Positions 7,276 to 12,820 of a stretch of 12,820 nucleotides of DNA are shown here, piece after piece. This DNA comes from Bacteroidales bacterium UBA6229 (GTDB taxonomy: Bacteria > Bacteroidota > Bacteroidia > Bacteroidales > F082). A program made the translations under genes and the position numbers. The notes beneath the pieces were generated by a model. That model did not search any database. It had not been told where the DNA came from and saw only the letters and a program-made list of their open reading frames with translations. The stretch is taken from NCBI GenBank assembly GCA_002440975.1, contig DJWN01000087.1:1-12820 (forward strand), written 5' to 3'. How positions within the stretch are numbered: position 1 is the first letter of the stretch; every line of letters starts with the position of its first letter.

Positions 7276-7683
7276 ATGCTAAAACTGTCGGGATTTTCAC
7301 TACTGCTTTTGGTGCTTCTGAGTGCCTGTTCGCCCAACCCACGTAAAACAATGGAACTGATCGAAGAAGGCAGAAAACTCAGTAATCGGGCTGACTACAA
7401 AGGAGCCGTGGAAGCTTACAGTCGTGCCATAAAATATGACGATCAGTCGTATGAAGCCTATTTTTTAAGGGGAGCATCATTCTTCAACCTAAGAAATTAC
7501 AAAGCCGCAGTAGAAGACTATCTGAAAGCCGTTGAAATAAAACCCGACTATGCTGACGCCTGGTTCAACCTGGGACAGATCATGAATTATGAACAGGATC
7601 GCGAGATGGCCTGCTATTATTTTAAAAAGGCTGCAGAATACAAAAAACCCAACATTGGCGATTACTTGCGTAACTGCCCCTAA
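7276..7683 (+). CDS. Small TPR-repeat lipoprotein
   Basis: The 135-residue product starts MLKLSGFS followed by a Leu-rich segment and the lipobox LSAC, with Cys18 as the predicted lipidated residue. An upstream extension of the frame to 7150 was rejected because it would bury this signal. Residues about 27-124 hold three tetratricopeptide repeats (YKGAVEAYSRAIKYD; NYKAAVEDYLKAVEIKPDYADAWFNLG; REMACYYFKKAAEY). The last, Cys-containing repeat followed by a short NCP tail is a common ending of small Bacteroidota TPR proteins. No acidic surface-export signal follows Cys18, so the protein probably stays in the periplasm, attached to a membrane. TPRs mediate protein contacts; the partner is unknown. 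Its stop codon abuts the next gene, so the two are likely co-transcribed. Confidence 0.88.
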   Translation: MLKLSGFSLLLLVLLSACSPNPRKTMELIEEGRKLSNRADYKGAVEAYSRAIKYDDQSYEAYFLRGASFFNLRNYKAAVEDYLKAVEIKPDYADAWFNLGQIMNYEQDREMACYYFKKAAEYKKPNIGDYLRNCP

Positions 7684-8349
7684 ATGCCATTGATGAATCC
7701 CAAACCGATAATCTTCTGGGACTGGAACGGCACCCTGCTTGATGATGTAGATTGCTGTGTGCAGGCCATGAACAAGCTTCTCGATGCACGCAATCTCAAG
7801 CAACTTGATCGCAACAGATACAGGGAAGTATTTGACTTCCCAGTAAAAAATTACTACGAAAAGCTTGGTTTCGATTTTCGCAAAGAAGCATTTGAGCTTC
7901 CTGCTCATCAGTTTATGAAGCATTATAATGAGCTGGTCGGGCAAGCCACTGTTTTTGAGGAGGTAACACCGCTGTTGCATAAATTACAGCAACAAGGATT
8001 CCGGCAGTTTATCCTTTCGGCTATGGAACAAGCCTTGCTCGAAGATTTGACGCAAAAGAATGGTATTCAACAATATTTTGAGGGCATTCATGGCATTGAT
8101 AACCATCTGGCCGATGGAAAACTTGAAACAGCCAAAAGACTTTTCAAAAAAATCAATGTCCCTGCTAAAAATTGTTTGTTGATTGGCGACAGCCTGCATG
8201 ATGCCGAAGTTGCAGAACAGCTAGACATTCAGGTGTTATTGTTCAGTCAGGGACATTTTAGCCAAAGCAGATTACTCAGATCGAACAAAGCTATAGCACA
8301 CGATTACCAGGCAATCGAGGCATTTGTTGAAAAACATTTTGGCTTTTAA
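7684..8349 (+). CDS. HAD-superfamily phosphatase, phosphoglycolate-phosphatase-like
   Basis: The 221-residue protein is a haloacid-dehalogenase-type hydrolase with an alpha-helical cap (about residues 22-90). Motif I is FWDWNGTLLDD, with nucleophile Asp13. The usual second Asp of DxDGT is Asn15. Motif II is Ser112 in FILSAM, motif III is probably Lys146 or Lys151, and motif IV is LLIGDSLHD with Asp169 and Asp173. This fits the phosphoglycolate phosphatase / beta-phosphoglucomutase-like subgroup, but the substrate cannot be assigned. The ATG at 7684 directly follows the TAA of the TPR gene; a second ATG at 7693 is an equally plausible start. Zero spacing suggests translational coupling with the lipoprotein gene. 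The gene ends 45 bases before the converging rimO. Confidence 0.9.
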   Translation: MPLMNPKPIIFWDWNGTLLDDVDCCVQAMNKLLDARNLKQLDRNRYREVFDFPVKNYYEKLGFDFRKEAFELPAHQFMKHYNELVGQATVFEEVTPLLHKLQQQGFRQFILSAMEQALLEDLTQKNGIQQYFEGIHGIDNHLADGKLETAKRLFKKINVPAKNCLLIGDSLHDAEVAEQLDIQVLLFSQGHFSQSRLLRSNKAIAHDYQAIEAFVEKHFGF

Positions 8350-8394
8350 TTGTTGGAAATTGAATCAAAAAAAATAGTCCGGCTTTAATTCTGA

Positions 8395-9693
8395 CTACCC
8401 TACCCTTTCCGCATATAAATCAAAGGATTCGGCCGCAGTAATACGGAGATCATAAAATTCGCCAATCTCCAGAGATTGCTTCCCCAAAACTATTACCTCA
8501 TTATCCACTTCAGGTGAATCGTATTGGGTGCGGCCGATATAATATTCACCCTCCTTGCAGTCGATCAACACCTTTTGAATGCTGCCAATTTTTTGTTGGT
8601 TATGCTCCAGCGCAATATCCTGCTGAATGGCCATCAGCATTTCAACTCGTTCCTGCTTAATTTCATCCGGCACCTCATCACCCAAATCAAAAGCCGAGGT
8701 GTCTTCTTCTGCTGAATAAGCAAAAACACCCATCCGCTCAAAGCGCATCTCCCTTACGAAATCACACAATTCCTCAAACATCTCCTTCGTCTCACCCGGA
8801 TAGCCAACGATAAAAGTGGTACGGAATGCCAGATCGGGAATGCCTTGTCTGATTTTACTTACAAGTTCTCGAGTATGCCCACCGTCAAGGCCGCGTTTCA
8901 TGCTTTTGAGTATATCGCTGTTAATATGCTGTAGCGGCATATCCAAATAATTACAAACTTTGGGATGTGTTGCAATCAAATCAATTAATTCCTCCGGAAA
9001 GCCGGCCGGATAAGCATATTGTAATCTGATCCACTCAATGCCATCAATCTCTGCTAAATCTTCGATGAGCGAAACAATCATGCGTCTTCCGGTCAGGTCG
9101 ATGCCATAATAAGTCAGATCCTGCGCAATCAAAATCAGCTCCTTAACACCCGAAGCGGCAAGCTCCCGGGCTTCCTTGATCAAAACATCTTCCGGTACAG
9201 AAACATGTTTGCCACGGATAAGCGGAATAGCACAAAATGAACATTTACGGTCGCAGCCCTCTGAAATTTTGAGGTAAGCGTAATGTGCAGGCGTAGAGAG
9301 GTTTCTTTTATATTGCTCAGGTATGTTGATCAACTCTTCCTGCAAAATCATTGCAGCAACCTCTTTAAGCTGATCAACACCAAAAAAGGCATCCACCTCA
9401 TGAATTTCTTCTTCCAGATACTTCTTATAACGCTGCGACAAACAACCCATCACAACAAGTTTTTTGATCTGATTAGCTTTCCTTTGCTGTGCATAAGCCA
9501 GGATAGTATCAATGCTCTCCTCCTTGGCATCTCCGATAAAGCCGCAGGTGTTGATGATTACAATATCAGCTTCCTGATCTGTGTTGTGAAGTATCTGATA
9601 TTGCTTTGGCGCAAACATAGCTCCCAGATGCTCTGAATCAACGGTGTTTTTAGAGCATCCTAGCGTAACGATATGAATGCGTGATTGTTTCAA
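8395..9693 (-). CDS. rimO: Ribosomal protein uS12 methylthiotransferase (radical SAM)
   Basis: RimO adds a methylthio group to the conserved Asp of ribosomal protein uS12, using S-adenosylmethionine and two 4Fe-4S clusters. The 432-residue protein shows all three expected parts. The N-terminal methylthiotransferase domain carries LGCSKNTVDSE with Cys13, then Cys50 (NTCGFIGDAKEES) and Cys84 (VMGCLSQRY). The radical SAM core has the CxxxCxxC motif at Cys147, Cys151 and Cys154 (GCDRKCSFCAIPLIRG). The C-terminal TRAM-type domain covers roughly the last 65 residues. The DSEHL and IPLIRG features favour RimO over the tRNA enzyme MiaB. It starts 9 bases after the ftsY stop codon and is very likely in the same transcript. 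Confidence 0.96.
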   Translation of the reverse strand: MKQSRIHIVTLGCSKNTVDSEHLGAMFAPKQYQILHNTDQEADIVIINTCGFIGDAKEESIDTILAYAQQRKANQIKKLVVMGCLSQRYKKYLEEEIHEVDAFFGVDQLKEVAAMILQEELINIPEQYKRNLSTPAHYAYLKISEGCDRKCSFCAIPLIRGKHVSVPEDVLIKEARELAASGVKELILIAQDLTYYGIDLTGRRMIVSLIEDLAEIDGIEWIRLQYAYPAGFPEELIDLIATHPKVCNYLDMPLQHINSDILKSMKRGLDGGHTRELVSKIRQGIPDLAFRTTFIVGYPGETKEMFEELCDFVREMRFERMGVFAYSAEEDTSAFDLGDEVPDEIKQERVEMLMAIQQDIALEHNQQKIGSIQKVLIDCKEGEYYIGRTQYDSPEVDNEVIVLGKQSLEIGEFYDLRITAAESFDLYAERVG

Positions 9694-9702
9694 GTATATG
9701 TG

Positions 9703-10653
9703 CTAATCAAAAAGTGTTTCCACAAAGAGTTTACGGTCAAACAGCTGGAGGTCTTCCATCTTTTCTCCTATTCCGATATATTTCACCGGGATTTTAAACT
9801 GATCTGAGATACCAATTACCACCCCGCCTTTGGCAGTACCATCCAGTTTGGTCAGTGCCAGGGCATTTACCTCGGTGGCAGCAATAAACTGGCGTGCCTG
9901 TTCGATGGCATTTTGCCCGGTTGAAGCATCCAGCACAAGTAAAATTTCGTGAGGTGCATCTGCCACAACTTTTTGCATCACGGTTTTTATCTTGGTGAGT
10001 TCTTTCATCAGGTTGATTTTATTGTGCAGCCGGCCGGCAGTATCAATAATCACCACATCGGCCTGCTGGCTCACGGCTGATTTTACGGTATCAAAAGCCA
10101 CAGAAGCGGGATCGGAGCCCATAGCCTGAGCCACAACGGGCACATCAACGCGTTGTCCCCAAATCTTCAACTGGTCAACCGCAGCAGCCCTAAAAGTGTC
10201 GGCAGCACCCAGCATTACCTTTTTCCCGGCTTTTTTGAAGTTATATGCCAGCTTACCGATGGTGGTTGTTTTGCCCACACCATTTACTCCTACCACCATA
10301 ATTACATAGGGTTTGGTTTCGGCCGGGAGATCAAAATTGGTGCCATCACCGGAATTATTTTCTTGCAACAACTCGACAATTTCTTCTTTCAAAATTGTAT
10401 TCAACTCATTTGTACCGAGATATTTATCGCGGGCAACGCGGGTTTCGATGCGTTCAATAATCTTCAAAGTAGTATGTACTCCCACATCCGATGTCACCAG
10501 AATTTCTTCCAGCTGATCGAGCACTTCATCATCCACCTTCGACTTACCTGCAATAGCCTTGGTGAGCTTACCGAAAACACTGCTTTTTGTTTTCTCCAGA
10601 CCTTTGTCAAGATCCTGCTTTTTATCTTTCGAAAAAAAAGAAAAGATTCCCAT
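9703..10653 (-). CDS. ftsY: Signal recognition particle receptor FtsY
   Basis: FtsY is the SRP receptor GTPase that brings ribosome-nascent chain complexes to the Sec translocon. From the ATG at 10653 (MGIFSFFSKDKKQ) it has 316 residues; an ATG at 10659 adds two residues. It has a short basic N terminus, the helical N domain, and the G domain with GVNGVGKTTT (residues 122-131), DTFRAAAVDQL, DTAGR, TKLDGTAKGG and the closing YIGIGEKMEDLQLFD. The long acidic A domain of E. coli FtsY is missing, as is usual in this phylum. The frame stays open to an ATG at 10710, but that start would place a strong terminator hairpin inside the gene and add residues not typical of the family. It is followed after 9 bases by rimO. 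Confidence 0.96.
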   Translation of the reverse strand: MGIFSFFSKDKKQDLDKGLEKTKSSVFGKLTKAIAGKSKVDDEVLDQLEEILVTSDVGVHTTLKIIERIETRVARDKYLGTNELNTILKEEIVELLQENNSGDGTNFDLPAETKPYVIMVVGVNGVGKTTTIGKLAYNFKKAGKKVMLGAADTFRAAAVDQLKIWGQRVDVPVVAQAMGSDPASVAFDTVKSAVSQQADVVIIDTAGRLHNKINLMKELTKIKTVMQKVVADAPHEILLVLDASTGQNAIEQARQFIAATEVNALALTKLDGTAKGGVVIGISDQFKIPVKYIGIGEKMEDLQLFDRKLFVETLFD

Positions 10654-10670
10654 ATTCATGAGTTTAAACG

Positions 10671-10701
10671 AAAAAAGCTCTTCCGGCAAAACCGGAAAAG
10701 C
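10671..10701 (-). terminator. Strong intrinsic terminator-like hairpin between the DUF4295 gene and ftsY
   Basis: Read leftward, GCTTTTCCGG (plus 10692-10701) pairs with CCGGAAGAGC (plus 10677-10686) over ten positions, nine Watson-Crick and one G-U. The loop is TTTTG, and six T residues follow at plus 10671-10676. It begins 25 bases after the DUF4295 stop codon and its T-tract ends 17 bases before the ftsY ATG at 10653. It is the best terminator in the window and should limit ftsY-rimO expression relative to the upstream ribosomal protein genes. Confidence 0.8.
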
Positions 10702-10726
10702 CTCAGTCATTACTGAAATAGTTTCA

Positions 10727-10882
10727 TTATCTTTTGCTCAGAAATTCCTGAACCTTGTCGTTAGGAACAATAGTTTCAGAAAAACTATAGGCCCCTGATT
10801 TGGAAGATTTGGTCATTCTGATGACTTTTGCGAATTCTTTACCAGTGCCTGTCTGCAGGGTTGCAACTACTTTCTTTGCCAT
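10727..10882 (-). CDS. DUF4295 small basic protein, probably ribosomal protein bL38
   Basis: This 51-codon gene encodes a basic protein starting MAKKVVATLQTGTGKEFAKV and ending VQEFLSKR. It matches the DUF4295 family, found throughout Bacteroidota between rpmG and ftsY. From memory, a cryo-EM structure of the Flavobacterium johnsoniae ribosome revealed a phylum-specific large-subunit protein named bL38. I believe that protein is this family, but I cannot verify the match here. Its position 8 bases downstream of rpmG strongly supports co-transcription and a ribosomal role. Size, charge and neighbours all fit a small ribosomal protein. The start is fixed by the conserved MAKK. Confidence 0.88.
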   Translation of the reverse strand: MAKKVVATLQTGTGKEFAKVIRMTKSSKSGAYSFSETIVPNDKVQEFLSKR

Positions 10883-10890
10883 AATTCAGC

Positions 10891-11079
10891 TTATTTTATT
10901 TCTTTGTGAACCGTCATTTTTTTCAAAATGGGGTTGTATTTCTTTAACTCCATACGCTCTGGCGTATTCTTTTTGTTTTTGGTGGAAATATACCTGGAAG
11001 TACCTGGCATTCCACTGTTTTTGTGCTCGGTGCACTCAAGAATAATCTGCACCCGTGCGTCTTTACTTTTCTTAGCCAT
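10891..11079 (-). CDS. rpmG: 50S ribosomal protein bL33
   Basis: The 62-residue basic protein begins MAKKSKDARVQIILECTEHK and contains the family pattern SRYISTKNKKNTPERMELKKYNP followed by a basic tail, which is typical of bacterial bL33. Only one Cys is present, so this is the zinc-free form without the paired CxxC motifs. It is the first gene of a leftward cluster with the DUF4295 gene, ftsY and rimO, and an exact -7 box lies just upstream. In many relatives rpmB (bL28) directly precedes rpmG; here the upstream neighbour is a MarC-family gene instead. Confidence 0.95.
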   Translation of the reverse strand: MAKKSKDARVQIILECTEHKNSGMPGTSRYISTKNKKNTPERMELKKYNPILKKMTVHKEIK

Positions 11080-11107
11080 GCTTCTGTCTTTTCAATTTTT
11101 CGGACGG

Positions 11108-11115
11108 CAAAAGTA
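11108..11115 (-). promoter_or_regulatory. Promoter -7 box for the rpmG cluster
   Basis: On the minus strand TACTTTTG matches TAnnTTTG exactly. The predicted transcript start is about 23 bases before the ATG at 11079. The -33 position is not a clear TTTG. A 15-base palindrome lies immediately upstream, in the spacer. Confidence 0.55.
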
Positions 11116-11118
11116 TAA

Positions 11119-11133
11119 TAATTCAATGAATTA
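11119..11133. repeat. Palindrome in the rpmG promoter spacer
   Basis: TAATTCA (11119-11125) and TGAATTA (11127-11133) are exact reverse complements around a single central base. The site sits three bases upstream of the -7 box of the rpmG cluster, where a regulator could block RNA polymerase. Because the site is purely A/T-rich apart from one C and one G, chance is also possible. Confidence 0.4.
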
Positions 11134-11155
11134 ACCTAGCTTTTTTCGTTCTTTT

Positions 11156-11794
11156 TTACGAAACATTAAAAATCGCTTTGAGGTAAGGCGAGATACCGGT
11201 AAAAAAGAATTCGACAGCGATAACCATCACGATCAGCCCCATCAGCTTCATCATGATTTTATTTCCGGTGTCGCCCAGGTATTTCATGATCGAATTTCCA
11301 CTCAACAGGATAACTAAAATGATCAGACAAACAATTAATATTGAACTGATTAGTATAATTTTCTGACTGATCCCTGGGCTTTGATCCATCAAAATGATTG
11401 CATTGGTGATTGATCCGGGCCCGGCAATCATAGGGATTCCAAGCGGGGTGATCGACACATCATCCACAAATTTATTCACCTCTTCGGGAGTGATTTTGAT
11501 CCGGCTCAGGCGGGCATTCAACATATCATATCCCAGAATGAAAAACAAAACACCACCAACTACTTTAAGACCTGATACAGAAATCCCGAAAAAAGTAAAC
11601 AACATTTCGCCACCAAAAGCAAAAACCACAAGCGTGAAAAAGGCTGTGATCAATGATTTTATAGCGGTAAGTCGCCTTCCACGCCTGTCGAGGCTGCTGG
11701 TCATGCTCAAAAAAACAGGCATCACCCCCAGGGGATTCATAAGGGTGAGAAATGAAGTCATGTAAAGCAACAATAACGTGAGATACTCGCCCAT
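11156..11794 (-). CDS. MarC-family integral membrane protein
   Basis: The 212-residue protein has about six hydrophobic membrane segments and the family marks TSFLTLMNPLGVMPVFLSMT near the N terminus and SITPLGIPMIAGPGSI in the middle, which look like two related half-repeats with Asn-Pro and Gly-Pro-Gly motifs. It sits in the inner membrane. The family's transport role is not established, and the old link to multiple antibiotic resistance in E. coli is not supported. It begins 3 bases after the stop codon of the FtcD gene, so the two are probably translated from one transcript. Bacteroidota terminator signals are not obvious after its stop codon, and the rpmG promoter follows. Confidence 0.93.
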   Translation of the reverse strand: MGEYLTLLLLYMTSFLTLMNPLGVMPVFLSMTSSLDRRGRRLTAIKSLITAFFTLVVFAFGGEMLFTFFGISVSGLKVVGGVLFFILGYDMLNARLSRIKITPEEVNKFVDDVSITPLGIPMIAGPGSITNAIILMDQSPGISQKIILISSILIVCLIILVILLSGNSIMKYLGDTGNKIMMKLMGLIVMVIAVEFFFTGISPYLKAIFNVS

Positions 11795-11797
11795 CTT

Positions 11798-12820
11798 TTA
11801 AGCCTGCTTTTGAATGATTGCCTCAACTTTTTCGAGTATGCGCCTTTCTGCTTCTGTGGCTTGCTGCATCACCTGAGCCCCTTTTTTAACCATTTGATCT
11901 GCAAAGCCGCGGTCATCGATGCCGGCAGCATTGATTTTCACATTCAGGAAGGCACCATTCACGGCTGCCCTGGCACAGATTGCTCCCACACCGGCATCAG
12001 AAACTGAATTTGGATTTCCCATCTCGGCCATGGCTTCAATCAGTTCCATCGACGACAAACTTAGTTCCATAACCTTCAACGGTACTTCAATAGCATATTT
12101 CGAAGCTGCCTCAATGGCTTCTCTTCTGGCTTGCTTATCTGCCTCAGATTTTTTTGACAAACCAAAAGCATCCATAATTTTGTTGAAAGCGTTGGTATCT
12201 TCATCCACCATAAACAACAGCTGATCCTTGAGTCTCTGTCCTTTTTCGGCCCAGTCGGAGAAAAACTTCCATCTGTCGTCCCAGCCTCTTTTATGTGAAG
12301 ATAAATTGGCAACCATAGTAGCTAAACTAGCTCCCAATGCACCTAAATAGGCAGATACAGAACCGCCACCAGGTGCAGGAGATTCGGAAGCCGTTTCGTG
12401 CGCAAAACCGGCTACAGTAAAATCAATCAGCTTTTTATGGCCGGCATCAGCAGCAAGTTTGTATTCGATTATTTTCTCGTGTGGATCAAAAGGCTTCAAT
12501 TCATCCAAACCCATTGATTTTACGGCAATTTTGATCAGTTCAGCCTCATCCACACCTAAAGAACGCTGTTGTTTTTCGAGGAAATATTTTCCAGCATCAG
12601 TGAGGGCTTTCAAAGAAATCAAACCAACCAATTCCGAACCTGTAACCCTGATACCGCGGTCTTCGGCCTTGCGACACACCTCATCAAAAGCGATGTGAAC
12701 AGGCGTGATGCCAATATTGGTCAGGTTCATCGAAATCTGAGCCACCCCATATTCTTCAATAAACCAGCCAATGGCTTTTACGGCTTTCAAACTTCCCGGG
12801 ATATAAACCTGATTGCCTTT
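11798..12820 (-). CDS. ftcD: Bifunctional glutamate formimidoyltransferase / formimidoyl-THF cyclodeaminase, 3' part
   Basis: The gene runs off the right edge; 340 codons up to base 12820 are visible and the frame is open to the edge. A TTG at 12790 is not a real start. The first visible part is the C-terminal subdomain of the formimidoyltransferase (GWFIEEYGVAQISMNLTN, GITPVHIAFDEV, GSELVGLISLKAL). A linker leads to the cyclodeaminase domain, marked by SPAPGGGSVSAYLGALGASLATMVANL and later by NPNSVSDAGVGA. The enzyme takes the formimino group of formimino-glutamate, an intermediate of histidine breakdown, onto tetrahydrofolate and releases ammonia to give 5,10-methenyl-THF. The fusion of both activities matches the vertebrate-like form common in Bacteroidota. 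marC-family gene follows after 3 bases; hut genes may lie to the right, outside the window. Confidence 0.95.
   Translation of the reverse strand, partial: KGNQVYIPGSLKAVKAIGWFIEEYGVAQISMNLTNIGITPVHIAFDEVCRKAEDRGIRVTGSELVGLISLKALTDAGKYFLEKQQRSLGVDEAELIKIAVKSMGLDELKPFDPHEKIIEYKLAADAGHKKLIDFTVAGFAHETASESPAPGGGSVSAYLGALGASLATMVANLSSHKRGWDDRWKFFSDWAEKGQRLKDQLLFMVDEDTNAFNKIMDAFGLSKKSEADKQARREAIEAASKYAIEVPLKVMELSLSSMELIEAMAEMGNPNSVSDAGVGAICARAAVNGAFLNVKINAAGIDDRGFADQMVKKGAQVMQQATEAERRILEKVEAIIQKQA

Noticed and set aside
7489..7980. A 163-codon minus-strand open frame opposite the TPR and HAD genes
   Set aside because: It overlaps two genes with clear motifs and shows only shadow-frame composition.
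10153..10716. A 187-codon open frame on the plus strand opposite ftsY
   Set aside because: It is antisense to a strongly conserved gene, has an unlikely composition, and resembles no family I know.
11156..11794. Multiple antibiotic resistance protein
   Set aside because: The name comes from the old E. coli marC label; the family is not shown to confer resistance, so only 'MarC family' is used.
1..12820. CRISPR arrays, tRNA or rRNA genes, transposases or phage genes
   Set aside because: I read both strands and saw no regularly spaced repeats, cloverleaf-like segments, or mobile-element proteins.

Overview
The window looks like ordinary chromosome from a member of the Bacteroidota, probably an environmental or gut lineage with a type IX secretion system (T9SS). 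Four lines of evidence agree. One protein ends in a T9SS sorting domain. A 51-codon DUF4295 gene sits between rpmG and ftsY, a Bacteroidota-specific arrangement. Five start regions carry an exact TAnnTTTG -7 box, the promoter element of this phylum. Start codons lack a Shine-Dalgarno sequence and are preceded by A/T-rich DNA. I see no mobile element, tRNA, rRNA or CRISPR array.

Layout, left to right. Bases 1-121 are non-coding and hold degenerate short repeats. Two leftward genes follow: an exported protein of a family often labelled 'asparagine synthetase B' (122-1405) and a T9SS-secreted propeller-like protein (1494-2963). A divergent promoter region (2964-3130) leads rightward to gcvT of the glycine cleavage system (3131-4219), a likely terminator, and an M49 dipeptidyl peptidase III (4333-6315). 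A convergent intergenic region rich in inverted repeats (6316-6609) separates this from a leftward YceI-family gene (6610-7134). Divergent to it run a TPR lipoprotein gene (7276-7683) and an abutting HAD-family phosphatase gene (7684-8349).

The right part reads leftward. It starts with the 3' part of ftcD (11798 to beyond the window edge at 12820) and a MarC-family membrane protein (11156-11794). A separate translation and secretion cluster follows: rpmG (bL33), DUF4295 (probably ribosomal protein bL38), ftsY (SRP receptor) and rimO (uS12 methylthiotransferase), 11079-8395. The last four genes form a coherent unit: two large-subunit proteins, the receptor that docks translating ribosomes at the membrane, and an enzyme modifying the small-subunit decoding centre. 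A strong intrinsic terminator-like hairpin lies between the DUF4295 gene and ftsY, so the unit is probably attenuated internally.

I did not find an obviously new multi-gene system. The most interesting items are the terminator just before ftsY with an alternative in-frame start that would translate through it, the palindrome in the rpmG promoter, the nested inverted repeat with DnaA-box-like arms at 6418-6469, and the exported orphan family at 122-1405.
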